A stretch of DNA of 11,321 bases from Allobrachymonas sp. (GTDB lineage Bacteria > Pseudomonadota > Gammaproteobacteria > Burkholderiales > Burkholderiaceae_C). The stretch is taken from assembly GCA_012036375.1 (NCBI GenBank), contig JAAUOI010000072.1:1-11321 (forward strand), read 5' to 3'. The position numbers and the translations under genes were made by a program. The number at the start of each line of letters is the position of its first letter. Within the stretch, counting starts at the first letter, position 1. The notes under the pieces were generated by a model, which was not told the origin of the DNA, made no database searches, and saw nothing but the letters and a program-made list of their open reading frames with translations. Shown here one piece after another: positions 1 to 7,779 of this stretch.

Positions 1-75
1 GTAGCGGCGGGCCCATTTCAACAACGTGCCTACCGAAATCGTGGTCCGCGCCGAAAACGGGATGTCATAGTGAAG
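1..75 (-). mobile_element. Possible transposase helix-turn-helix fragment fused in frame to hmuT
   Basis: The reverse-strand frame that encodes hmuT continues without a stop to the window edge, but its last ~25 codons do not look like a heme-binding protein. They read HYDIPFSARTTISVG followed by TLLKWARRY. The pattern IPFS-x-x-T-x-IS-x-x-T-x-x-x-W-x-x-x-Y is, from memory, typical of the N-terminal helix-turn-helix of DDE-type (Mu/IS481-like) transposases. The exact junction with hmuT is uncertain and lies somewhere in about 60-115, because the stretch GREVRARELAAL could belong to either protein. The rest of the putative transposase would lie left of the window. The identification rests on one short motif, so it is tentative. 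Confidence 0.45.
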
Positions 76-571
76 CGCGGCCAGTTCACGGGCGCGCACT
101 TCGCGCCCACTTGCCTTGCCCACGGCCGATAGCTTGCGCAGTACCTCGCCCCAGGTGTGATCCGCCTCAATCAAATCCACGCTCACCCCTGCGCTGCGGA
201 TTTGATCGATCACCACGGGCGGGCCGGCTTCGGTGGTGGCGATGATGGCTTGAGGTTTGAGCGAGAGCAGCCCTTCGGCGGACAGGGCTCGCATGTAGCC
301 CACTTTGGCCGTGCGCTGCGCGGCTTCAGGAAAGAGGCTGGTGGTGTCAGTGCCTACCAGCTGGCCTTCAGCGCCCAGCAGATAAGCCATCTCGGTAATG
401 CCGCCACCGAGCGTCACGAGACGTGGAAGCTTCGTCTGCGAGTGTGCAGCCCCCACAGCCACAAAACATCGCTGCGCCCAGGCTTGCGGGCTTTGACCAC
501 ACGGGGGCTGCGAGCGCGAGCGCCGAAGATCGAAGCAATGCGGCGCGGCGGTTCAAAAAGCGGTGTGTCAT
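76..571 (-). pseudogene. hmuT: HmuT-like periplasmic heme-binding protein, frameshifted and 3'-truncated
   Basis: Periplasmic substrate-binding protein of a heme ABC importer (HmuTUV/BhuTUV); it would take heme from the TonB receptor side to the inner-membrane permease. The start at 571 opens MTHRFLNRRAALLRSSALAL, a signal peptide with two arginines. After one extra base, probably in the A4 run at 463-466, the C5 run at 450-454, or the G5 run near 499, the frame continues as LPRLVTLGGGITEMAYLLGA, then VGTDTTSLFP, a conserved KVGYMRALSAEGLLSLKP block, and TEAGPPVVIDQI. These are hallmark blocks of HmuT/ChuT proteins. Homology ends near codon 170, before the C-terminal lobe, where a transposase-like segment begins. 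The gene starts 12 nt after the VOC gene in the same operon. Family assignment is firm; the true signal-peptide sequence depends on where the indel lies. Confidence 0.82.
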
Positions 572-583
572 GGCGCGGGTCTT

Positions 584-1009
584 TCATGCGAGGTTTTGAA
601 CGGGTTCAGGCGTGCGGCCAACGGGCTTGAAGCCCGGTGTGTTTTGCGCGATATGCCAGCACACGCCGCAAGGGTCGATCACGGCGAATTCCGTCATGCC
701 CCAAGGCTGCTGTTGCAGGGGCGTCACGCGCACGCCATATGATGCGTATTTGATCGCGAGTTGTGCCGATTGCATTTGTGCAAACCAGGCCTGCACATCG
801 CTTACCAGCAGATGCATCACCATGTTGTGTGCATGCGCGGGACGGTAGAAGTTTTGCAATAAAAAAGCCGATTCACCGAATGCGAAGAAAGCAATATCCA
901 TGTGCTCAGAGCGCTGCTCAAAACCCATATCGGTGTAGAAAGCTTTGCTCAATGCAAAGTCTTTGGCAGGAACGAAGGTCTTCAGTTGCAGGGCATCAAG
1001 CGGCGGCAT
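584..1009 (-). CDS. VOC-fold (glyoxalase/bleomycin-resistance-like) protein inside the heme operon
   Basis: An intact 141-residue protein with the paired beta-alpha-beta-beta-beta layout of the vicinal oxygen chelate superfamily: an opening LKTFVPAKDFALSKAFYTDMGF block, a central MHLLVSDVQAWFAQM segment, and a closing MTEFAVIDPCGVCWHIAQN block, the typical second-repeat end. It overlaps the hmuS stop by 14 nt, has a good ribosome site (AGGGGA just upstream of the ATG at 1009) and is followed after 12 nt by hmuT, so it is translated as part of the heme operon. Family members include lyases, dioxygenases and drug-binding proteins; nothing in the sequence fixes a substrate. A heme-related or oxidative role is only suggested by the position. 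There is no signal peptide, so it should be cytoplasmic, like HmuS. Confidence 0.82.
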   Translation of the reverse strand: MPPLDALQLKTFVPAKDFALSKAFYTDMGFEQRSEHMDIAFFAFGESAFLLQNFYRPAHAHNMVMHLLVSDVQAWFAQMQSAQLAIKYASYGVRVTPLQQQPWGMTEFAVIDPCGVCWHIAQNTPGFKPVGRTPEPVQNLA

Positions 1010-2095
1010 GTTCCCCTGCCTTTTCTAAACTGGCGAGATCGGCCACGATTTTTTTCCATGCCTCTTTTTCCGGTTGCCCCGGCTTGCGTGCGCCAAAAAA
1101 CATGGCCATCAAATCGCCTTGGTCATCAAACGCTTCGACCGAGGTGACCACGCCATCGGCGGTGGGTTTTTCGACCGCCCAGACGTTGGCAATGCTGTCT
1201 TCGCGCAAATGCAAATTGAAATTCGGATCGATCACATTGAGCCACTGCACGCCGCGAATGTCCATCGGTTCGATGCGTTTGACGGGGCCGGTATGAATCT
1301 GAATGCAGGCTGGGCTGCTGACAAAGCACATGATGGGCGTGCCATCAAACGAGGCCTCCATCAGCAAATCGCGGAGGGTCTGCTGGCCCAAAGCACGGGT
1401 GAATTGGCCGTTTGCCAAGCGAAAGCTTTGTTGGCGCTCGACTTCATGATCGCGCAGCAGGCCGAAGAATTCGTGCGTGTCTTTCATCTGCGCCCACGCC
1501 GCGAGCAGGGCGGCGGCATCTCGGCTGTCATCGCTGGGGATGCTGGGCTTGGGTGGCGCTGGCGTGAATACGGCAGGGCGGCGTTCAGCTTGGCTGGGTG
1601 GCACACAATAAGCGCCAATGCTCATCTCCCAAGCCTCCAGATCGGTGGCCTCGCGCGGAAAGATTTTGTGAATGGCTTTGCCATGCGCATCAAAGAATTG
1701 CAGGCTGGTGTTGGGTCGGTTTTGGGGATTTGCGGCCAATTCTGTGACGGCAAAGCCTGCATGCCATTTGTCAAAAACAGGCGCAGATCAATGTCTTCGC
1801 CCAGCGCCAAACCCATATGCCCCTGCGCTGAGATCTTTTTATAAATGCCAGTTTTCTCATGCACGGTGCTCTCGTTGCGCGTGAGTGCGAGCAGCGGGCC
1901 GCACAGCTCTAAGCTTTGGAGCAGCTCCACCCAAGGCCCTTGGAGGAGACGTGCCTTGGGTGGATACGCATGCTCGCCGCAGTGCGCTGCCACGGCTTCT
2001 CCCTCACTGATTCCGATGCTCTCAGCCGCTTCTTTGGCGCGTTTGCCTGCGGTGCGCGCGATGGAAAATCGCTCGCGGATGTTTTCTTGGTTCAT
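996..2095 (-). pseudogene. hmuS: HmuS/HemS hemin-degrading or heme-trafficking protein, one frameshift
   Basis: Cytoplasmic heme-handling protein of the HemS/ChuS/HmuS family, which binds imported heme and in some members breaks it down. The N-terminal part (MNQENIRERF onward, with EDIDLRLFLT) and the C-terminal part (SLQFFDAHGKAIHKIF, then the block containing WLNVIDPNFNLHLRED, VWAVEKPTADGVVTS and MFFGARKPGQPEKEAW) are unmistakable. They lie in different frames. Adding one T to the plus-strand TTT at 1767-1769 (one A on the coding strand) gives TKWHAGFAVTELAANP, which joins the halves perfectly and yields about 366 residues, a normal family length. I chose the start at 2095 rather than 2116 because AGGAG sits 5 nt upstream of 2095. 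It follows hmuR by about 26 nt and overlaps the VOC gene by 14 nt. Confidence 0.9.
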
Positions 2096-2100
2096 TGCAA

Positions 2101-2105
2101 CTCCT
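2101..2105 (-). promoter_or_regulatory. Ribosome binding site that fixes the hmuS start
   Basis: On the minus strand AGGAG is followed by TTGCA and then the ATG at 2095. This favours MNQENIRERF over the in-frame upstream ATG at 2116, which has no purine-rich site. Confidence 0.7.
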
Positions 2106-2121
2106 CTGATGTTCATTCGGT

Positions 2122-4417
2122 TTAAAAATCAGCCACCAGCGAAACGCTGAATTTGCGCCCCGGCTGGGTGTAGGCATCTAAGAAAGCGGCAGTGCTGGAC
2201 ACGCCCTGTACATCAGTCCAGCGCCAGTATTTTTTGTTGGTGAGATTGCTCACGGCAGCATTCAGGCGCAGCGCTGAGTTGATCTTCCATTGCGTGGTCA
2301 GATCCAAAGTGGTGACGCTCCCGGGCAGGAACTGAGTGTTGGCAGGGTTGGTGCCCGCGCCAGCCAGATCAACATCTGCTGCTTTTTTCGCGCTGGTGTG
2401 GGCGGCTATCAGCGAGACACTGCCCCACGCAGCTTCATGACGTAAGCCGAGATTAAATTTGGCCGGCTCAATAGAGTTGAGCGGCTTGCCCGTGGCTGAA
2501 TCTTTGCCTTTGGATTGTGCATAAGCGAAAGGCACGGACCATTTGCCCGCTGTGCCGCTTGAGCCCGACAGTCTGTACTGCCCTTTGAATTCCAAGCCTT
2601 GAATGCTGGCGTTTTGCACATTGATGGATTGGAAGACCGTTGGGTTGCCGGGTGCGCCCGTGCCGCCCACCACTTGGTTGTCTTTGATGAAATCGCGGTA
2701 GCTGGAACGATACACCGAGGCCTCCAGTGCCCAAGGCCCTTGCGCACCTTTGATGCCCAATTCGATCGAGCGGGCTTTTTCAGGCTTCAGATTCGGATTG
2801 GGAACAGTTTTATAAAACGCAGTGACGTTTTCAAAGAATCGGTTGAGTTGATCGGGCGTGGGTGCGCGAAAGCCTGTGGCCCACTGGCCAAATAGCGTCC
2901 ATTCAGGCGTCACTAAAAAGGTGCCGCCCAGCTTGGGCGATAGCGCTGAGCCCGATAACGCGGTGGCCACGCCCGCAAAGCCTGTTTGGCTTGGCTTGAT
3001 GTTGAAAGAATCCCAGCGCAATGCAGGAATCAGACTCCAGCGCTCGCCCACGATTTCGTTTTGGATAAACAGTGCGGTGGTGGTGTCGGTGGTTTTGGGA
3101 AAGCGCTTGAGCGGGAATGTCTCACCAAATGGCGGCACGACCCCGGTGTTGAGATTGGTCACATCCGTGCGCACATGGTCGATGCCGTATGTGATTTTTT
3201 GAGCAGCACCGCCATCCATGCGAATCATTTTTTCAGCCTGCACACCCAGCTGCACGGTATCTTCGTTGTACGTGACATCGCGCACACGATCGGCTGCCGT
3301 GTTGCGGTCTTCTTTCGCGACGGATCGTGATTTTGCTTTTTGTAGGCTGACCACGCTTTGCAAATTGTCTGCCAGTGTTGCGCCCAGCTTAAAGCGGCCT
3401 TCCCAGCTCAGGCGGTCGCGGCTTTGATTGGTATCGGCCACTGTATCGAGCACTGCGCCTGCAATTTGAGTCGCGCTGCCTGTGAAAGGCTTTTTAGCGC
3501 GTGTGGACAGTAGCTCGTAATCTGACTGCTGATCGATATGCTGGAGGGCGAAGGTGTGTTTTTGCACACCGCTCGGTTGAAAAACAAACTTAGCCAGTAC
3601 GGATTTGCTGCGGTCTTTTTGTGGGTTGGGCGTGGTGCGATCCACATTGGCCACATCGTTGCTGCCTTTGTTGTCCAGCTCTTTCGCGCCACTGAGCTGG
3701 AGGTTGATCATCCATTGCAGCGAGTCGCTGGCTTTGCCTGCCACCGTAGCGCCCAGCCCAAGGCCTGAGTCATCGCTGCTGTAGTTAATGCCCGCCCGGC
3801 CACCAATGGTTTTGCCTTTGGTTAAAAAGTCCTCGGGTTGCAAGGTGATGAAGTTAACCATGCCTGCCAAGCCATCCGAGCCATAAAGTGCGGATGCGGG
3901 GCCTTTGATGATTTCAAACCCGTTTGAGCAAGCCCACATCTTGGTAATCGCGGCCAAACGAGTTGCTTCCAAAAGCGTAACTTTTTGGCTCGCGGATGCC
4001 GTCCGTCAAAATCAGCACCCGGTTGCCTTCGAGGCCGCGAATGTTAAAGCCCGCGTTGCCATCACGGCCGGTGCTCGTGCCTGCCAAGCTGAATCGGGCG
4101 GGAGCGCGTTTGACCGAGACGTTGGGAATATCGCGCACCAAATCGCGAATATCGCGCACCATGCTCGACTCTATTTGCTGAGCGTCAATGACTTCGACAG
4201 TGGCTGGCACATCGTCTTTGTTTTGCTCACTTCGCGAACCGCTCACGATAATGGGCTTGAGCGTGGCCTCTGCAACAGCTGGCTTCGGTGATGGAGCAGT
4301 TTGTCCGCTTGTTTGCGCCCATGAAGCCGAGCCGAATGCCAGCATTAAGGCGATGCTCAGAGGCTTGAGGGTTGCTGAGAAAGGTGTCGCGCGGGAATGT
4401 AAGAAGGGTTGTTGCAT
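2122..4417 (-). pseudogene. hmuR: TonB-dependent hemin/hemoprotein outer-membrane receptor, one frameshift
   Basis: Outer-membrane receptor that brings heme into the periplasm using TonB energy. It opens with a signal peptide ending SASWAQ (about residue 34), a TonB box near LKPIIVSGSR (53-62) and a plug with IRGLEGNRVLILTDGIR. It then hits a stop directly after GLLKRV. Removing one T from the coding-strand TTT (plus AAA, 3916-3918) continues as EIIKGPASALYGSDGLAGMV and a full barrel ending in the terminal aromatic of SVSLVADF. The corrected length is about 764 residues. The FRAP box (516-519) and NPNL box (540-543) mark the heme-receptor subfamily. No histidine lies between these boxes, unlike Yersinia HemR. 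It is the first gene behind the Fur box and about 26 nt ahead of hmuS. The disrupted codon pair is GTT TGA, so the defect could be an error, a mutation or, less likely, +1 recoding. Confidence 0.9.
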
Positions 4418-4524
4418 GAGGCATCCAGAAGATCAAAAAGCTCGGCATAGGCCGGGGGAGGATTGAGCTGGCTGCCTAGGTGCTGCGTCTATGTGAGCAG
4501 CGATGAGGGTGCTGGCAAAAAAGT

Positions 4525-4530
4525 ATTGTA
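4525..4530 (-). promoter_or_regulatory. Predicted -10 element of the hmuR promoter
   Basis: On the minus strand TACAAT matches the sigma-70 -10 consensus at five of six positions. It lies 8 bp downstream of the Fur box, so the box would cover the -35 region, the usual arrangement for Fur repression. A clear -35 hexamer is not visible. Confidence 0.45.
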
Positions 4531-4538
4531 TCAAATTA

Positions 4539-4557
4539 AATGAGAATGGTTCTCATT
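4539..4557. promoter_or_regulatory. Fur box upstream of the heme operon
   Basis: AATGAGAATGGTTCTCATT has perfect 8-bp arms (AATGAGAA / TTCTCATT) around TGG. It matches the classical 19-bp Fur operator architecture and its typical beta-proteobacterial form. It sits about 122 bp upstream of hmuR and about 155 bp upstream of the divergent Bug-family gene, so it could repress hmuR and possibly influence both. Confidence 0.88.
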
Positions 4558-4712
4558 CACATAATTTCTCTGGGTGTTTAGCCGGTAGCAACGCGGCCAG
4601 TGCCGCTGCGCTGCATAATTCAATCATCAGCCACTGCGGCTCTGCGCCAAAGCCAGCCAACGATCCATGATGCATCCATCGATTGCATCGTCAGATACAA
4701 GTTGGAGCTCGC

Positions 4713-5723
4713 ATGATGGCCATTCAATCGGATTTATTTCGTTATACGCCGCGTCGCAGTGTGCTGAAAGCTGCGGGTCTTATAGCGACGGCACAGCTTG
4801 CAGCGCCTCTGTTTGCACAAGCTACGTGGCCCACGCGCCCCGTGCGCATCATTTTGCCGTTTCCTGCGGGAGCAACCTCAGATGTGCTCGCTCGCGTACT
4901 CACCGACCGCCTTGCCACCACGCTGGGCCAACCCTTCGCAATAGAAAACAAAGTCGGTGCAGGCGGCACGCTGGGCAGCGCCGAGGCCGCCAAAGCCGCG
5001 CCAGATGGCTACACGTTGCTGTGGGGCACGGTTAGCTCGCTGGCAGTGGCACCTGCGCTGTTTCCCAATGTGGGCTACGACCCGGCCACCTCATTTGCCC
5101 CAATTGCACAGGTGTTTCGCATCGCGCATGTGGTGAGCGTGCCAGTGAACCATCCTGCCAAAACGCTGCAAGAACTGCTGGCGATGGCGCGCGAGAAGCC
5201 CGGGGCGCTCAGCTACGCCAGCTCAGGCAATGGCACCATCTCGCATTTGATTGGCGAGCTGCTGCTGGGCCGCACCGGCACCAAGATGCTGCATGTGCCT
5301 TATCGCTCTGCGCCGCAAGGGCAGGCCGATCATATTTCTGGCCGCATCGATGTGCGCTTTGACACGCTGGTTGATGGCCGCCCAGCGGTGCAAGCGGGTC
5401 ACACGCGAGCATTAGCCGTGACGAGCGCCACGCGCGTGCCGAGCCTGCCCAGCGTACCGACGATGGCCGAGGCAGGGGTGCCCGATTTCGTCGTGAATGG
5501 CTGGTTTGCGTTCGCCGCGCCAGCTGGTACGCCCGAGCCCATCACGCAGCGCATGAGCAGCACATTGCTAGAGATTTTGCAGCGCAAAGACACGCTGGAT
5601 GCGCTTGCGCCACACGGTGTAGAAGTTGCTCACCTGCCACCTGCACCATTGCGCGAGCATATTGCCAAAGAAGCCAAGCGATTTGGCGATGTGGTGCGGC
5701 AGCTGGGTATCCAGCCGGGCTGA
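4713..5723 (+). CDS. Bug-family (TctC-like) tripartite tricarboxylate transporter binding protein
   Basis: Periplasmic solute-binding protein of the Bordetella uptake gene family, which captures carboxylates for TctAB-type secondary transporters. The start at 4713 is chosen because GGAG at 4703-4706 lies six bases upstream; an ATG follows immediately at 4716 and an upstream TTG at 4683 has no such site. The N-terminus holds a twin-arginine signal, PRRSVLKAAG, ending LFAQA. The mature part begins WPTRPVRIILPFPAGATSD, the family signature, and continues with PDGYTLLWGT, SYASSGNGTISHLIGELL and VPYR, followed by SVPTMAEAGVPDF. About 336 residues, complete and intact. No transporter membrane genes are adjacent, as is common for this hugely expanded Burkholderiales family. 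It is divergent from the heme operon. The ligand cannot be read from the sequence. Confidence 0.93.
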   Translation: MMAIQSDLFRYTPRRSVLKAAGLIATAQLAAPLFAQATWPTRPVRIILPFPAGATSDVLARVLTDRLATTLGQPFAIENKVGAGGTLGSAEAAKAAPDGYTLLWGTVSSLAVAPALFPNVGYDPATSFAPIAQVFRIAHVVSVPVNHPAKTLQELLAMAREKPGALSYASSGNGTISHLIGELLLGRTGTKMLHVPYRSAPQGQADHISGRIDVRFDTLVDGRPAVQAGHTRALAVTSATRVPSLPSVPTMAEAGVPDFVVNGWFAFAAPAGTPEPITQRMSSTLLEILQRKDTLDALAPHGVEVAHLPPAPLREHIAKEAKRFGDVVRQLGIQPG

Positions 5724-5753
5724 GCTGATATCCAAAGTGATTCTTAGGCATGC

Positions 5754-5815
5754 TGATTTACTATGAATTCAATAGCACTTTGCGCAGATTCTATGCCGGC
5801 TAGAGGCTTAAAATG
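5754..5815. repeat. Candidate Comamonadaceae interspersed repeat (REP-like)
   Basis: The order TTTACTAT, then AATAGC, then a degenerate centre, then CTAGAGGC and TTAAAATG matches the layout of a short intergenic repeat I remember from Acidovorax/Polaromonas-type genomes (TTTACTAT...AATAGCTG...GCGCTAGAGGC...AAAATG). The central hairpin of that element is decayed here. Copy number cannot be checked from one window. Confidence 0.45.
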
Positions 5816-5819
5816 CTTT

Positions 5820-5864
5820 AAAAATGCATGGTCAGGGCATGTTGAGGATGCGCTCTGACCATGC
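5820..5864 (-). terminator. Intrinsic terminator of the Fur-family regulator gene
   Basis: A perfect 10-bp stem, GCATGGTCAG (5826-5835) with CTGACCATGC (5855-5864), encloses a 19-nt loop that can pair further. Read on the minus strand it is followed at once by ATTTTTA, a U-tract. It begins about 18 nt after the regulator's stop codon. In the plus direction no U-tract follows, so it would serve the Bug gene poorly. Confidence 0.75.
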
Positions 5865-5881
5865 TCACGACAGAGCGGCTT

Positions 5882-6367
5882 TTAGTTCACGCATTTCGCG
5901 CAAACCCCTTGCGCGTTGAGGAAAGAGGGCACAGCTTGCTGGCCTTTGGTCTTCAAATACGTGCCAATCAGCGCCATCGCTTCGCTGAGTTTCTCGTCAG
6001 CTTCTAGCGGGGTCAGCTCGTGGCATTCGGTGCATTCAAAGTTGCCTGTTTCTTGCTCTTGCGCCAATGCAAACCGCCAACTGCGATCAGAGTGCCTGAC
6101 TTTGCGCAGCAAGCCCGCTTGGCACAAGCGCTCCAAGATGCGATACAGCGTCACGCGGTCTGGCTTGTTGCTCGCATCCAGCGCGATCACAAGCCGCTCC
6201 AGCTCCTCATGGCTCAGCGCTGAATGCGCCTGCTGCATCAGCTCCAGCACCAGCAAAGTGGCTTGCGTGACGCGCAAACCTTTGGCGTGCAGCAGCGCAG
6301 GCCAATCAGGCTCGGTATGCGGCGGGTGTGCAGGCTTCATGGCAGTGGAGTCAGATGGGTAGGCCAT
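5882..6367 (-). CDS. zur: Fur-family metalloregulator, probably Zur (zinc uptake repressor)
   Basis: A 161-residue member of the Fur/Zur/PerR family. The DNA-binding winged helix spans about residues 25-95: GLRVTQATLLVLELM, then SALSHEELERLV and RVTLYRILERLCQAGLLRKV, containing the family's TLYR recognition helix. Two structural CxxC pairs, C112/C115 and C156/C159, indicate the usual structural zinc site. The normal HxHF or HHHxH stretch before the first CxxC is replaced by QETGNFECTEC, so the regulatory metal site is atypical. Zur is inferred from the divergent COG0523 GTPase and the shared palindrome at 6441-6455, not from sequence alone. ATG at 6367 is used; an internal ATG at codon 10 is also possible. 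It ends at a good terminator. Fur or another metal specificity cannot be excluded. Confidence 0.82.
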   Translation of the reverse strand: MAYPSDSTAMKPAHPPHTEPDWPALLHAKGLRVTQATLLVLELMQQAHSALSHEELERLVIALDASNKPDRVTLYRILERLCQAGLLRKVRHSDRSWRFALAQEQETGNFECTECHELTPLEADEKLSEAMALIGTYLKTKGQQAVPSFLNAQGVCAKCVN

Positions 6368-6440
6368 AAGGGTAACTCAAGATGAGGTGTGGAGGGCAAG
6401 CTTGAAAAACAAAAGGAATGACAGAAAGCGCAACATAATT

Positions 6441-6455
6441 GCATTATCATAATGC
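6441..6455. promoter_or_regulatory. Putative Zur/Fur-family operator in the divergent promoter
   Basis: GCATTATCATAATGC is a perfect 7-1-7 palindrome. It overlaps a second inverted pair, ATAAT (6435-6439) and ATTAT (6443-6447), giving a tandem AT-rich array. It lies 37 bp upstream of the GTPase start and 74 bp upstream of the regulator start, exactly where a self-regulating Zur would bind. AT-rich palindromes of this kind are typical for the Fur superfamily; the match to a specific Zur consensus is inferred. Confidence 0.7.
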
Positions 6456-6492
6456 TACTTAGTTGCAATATCAACCTGAAAGCCTGCCTGCC

Positions 6493-7737
6493 ATGCTACC
6501 CCCAAGCTCATCCAAACCATCTTCTCGCCGCTTGCCCACCACCGTCCTCTCTGGCTTTTTAGGCGCTGGCAAAACCACGTTGCTCAATCATATTTTGCGC
6601 AACCGCGAGGGTCTGAAAGTTGCCGTGATCGTGAACGACATGAGCGAGGTGAATATCGATGCTTCGTTGGTAGAAAAATCTGCTGAAAACGCGGGCACAG
6701 CGCTGTCGCGTACCGATGAAAAATGGTGGAGATGAGCAATGGCTGTATTTGCTGTAGCTTGCGGGAAGATTTGCTGATTGAGGTGCGCAAATTAGCGGAA
6801 GAAGGGCGTTTTGATTATTTGCTGATCGAATCAACCGGCATCGGCGAGCCCATGCCGGTGGCCGCCACGTTTGATTTTGAAGATGAAGAAGGCCAATCGC
6901 TCAATTCTGTGGCCAAGATCGACACCATGGTCACCGTGGTGGATGCGCTCAATCTGCTGGCTGATTTCAACAGCCAAGATTTGCTGGCGCATCGCGGCCA
7001 AACAGCGGGGGATGAAGACAATCGCAGCTTGGCCAACTTGCTGGCCGAGCAAATTGAATTTGCCGATGTGATCGTGGTTAACAAAATAGATTTGGTCAGC
7101 GGTGTGCAAAAGCAGGCGGTGATCTCAGCGATCAAGGCGCTCAATCCTGTGGCAGAGATCATCGAGGCTACGCAAGGCAATGTGCAGCTCAAGAAAATCT
7201 TAGGTACTGGCAAATTTGATTTAGAGCAAGCCAGCGCCATGCCCGGATGGGCGCGTGAGCTGGAAGGCAAGCACACACCTGAGACGGAGGAATACGGCAT
7301 TGAAAGCTTCGTGCTGCGCAGCCGCGAGCCGCTGCATCCGCAGCGATTTGCTGAGCTGATGGACAGCGATATTCCTGGCTTGTTGCGAGCCAAAGGCTAT
7401 GTGTGGCTGGCCAGTCGCCCCAGCTGGGGTGGTGAATTTCTCTCGCGCGGGGCGCGTGAGCACGCATGAGCCGGTTGGCCAATGGTGGGCAAATGCGCCC
7501 AAAGACCGCTGGCCACCACAAGGCACGGGTGCACGCCGCGCGATCGATGAGCGCTGGCAAGAGCCTTGGGGCGACAGGCTCAATGAAGTGGTGTTCATTG
7601 GTGCGGGCGTGCAGCGCGAGCAGGTCGAGGCGGCTTGGAAAAAAGCGCATTTGAACTTCACTGAAACACGCAAGGGCATGGCGCATTGGAGAAATCTGCC
7701 TGATCCGTTTCCGTCTTGGGAGAAAACGGCAGCTTGA
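6493..7737 (+). pseudogene. COG0523 (CobW/ZigA-type) GTP-binding metal chaperone, two frameshifts
   Basis: G3E-family GTPase thought to deliver zinc to client proteins during zinc limitation. It shows the Walker A motif GFLGAGKTT (21-29), VNDMSEVNIDASLV, the COG0523 metal site GCICC (cysteines 85, 87, 88), ESTGIGEP (113-120) and NKID (197-200). The C-terminal domain carries HPQRFAELM, YVWLASRPSW and GRVSTHEPVGQWWA, closest in my recollection to ZigA/YeiR-type proteins. Two compensating defects split it: one A missing from the run at 6719-6723 (corrected SRTDEKMVEMSNGCICC) and one extra base near the GGGG at 7426-7429 (corrected RPSWVVNFSRAGRVS). Corrected length is about 414 residues. I chose the ATG at 6493; a TTG at 6463 is less likely. 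It is divergent from the regulator behind the palindrome and about 42 nt ahead of the aztD-like gene. Confidence 0.9.
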
Positions 7738-7779
7738 TTTCCGCCGTCTATTTTTTTCAACTTCTTTGATTTTTAGGCC

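Larger units (their letters stand above)
4418..4712. other. Divergent intergenic region between hmuR and the Bug-family gene
   Basis: Apart from the Fur box and the -10 listed separately, I see no gene and no convincing RNA structure. A cluster of GATGCATC/CGATTGCATCG-like words at about 4668-4690 is locally repetitive but has no clear role. No strong plus-strand promoter is evident. Confidence 0.5.

Noticed and set aside
157..630. 157-codon plus-strand open frame
   Set aside because: It is antisense to hmuT and the end of the VOC gene; the minus-strand reading has strong homology blocks.
1074..1844. 256-codon plus-strand open frame
   Set aside because: It is antisense to hmuS and has no ribosome site or family features.
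4668..4692. GATGCATC / CGATTGCATCG words as a possible operator
   Set aside because: The arms do not form a consistent inverted repeat and nothing links them to a regulator.
6463..6492. TTG start for the GTPase, ten codons upstream
   Set aside because: It would sit within a few bases of the operator and has no ribosome site; the ATG at 6493 fits the usual N-terminus.
6815..7393. 192-codon minus-strand open frame
   Set aside because: Serine-rich antisense reading of the GTPase gene, with no domain of its own.
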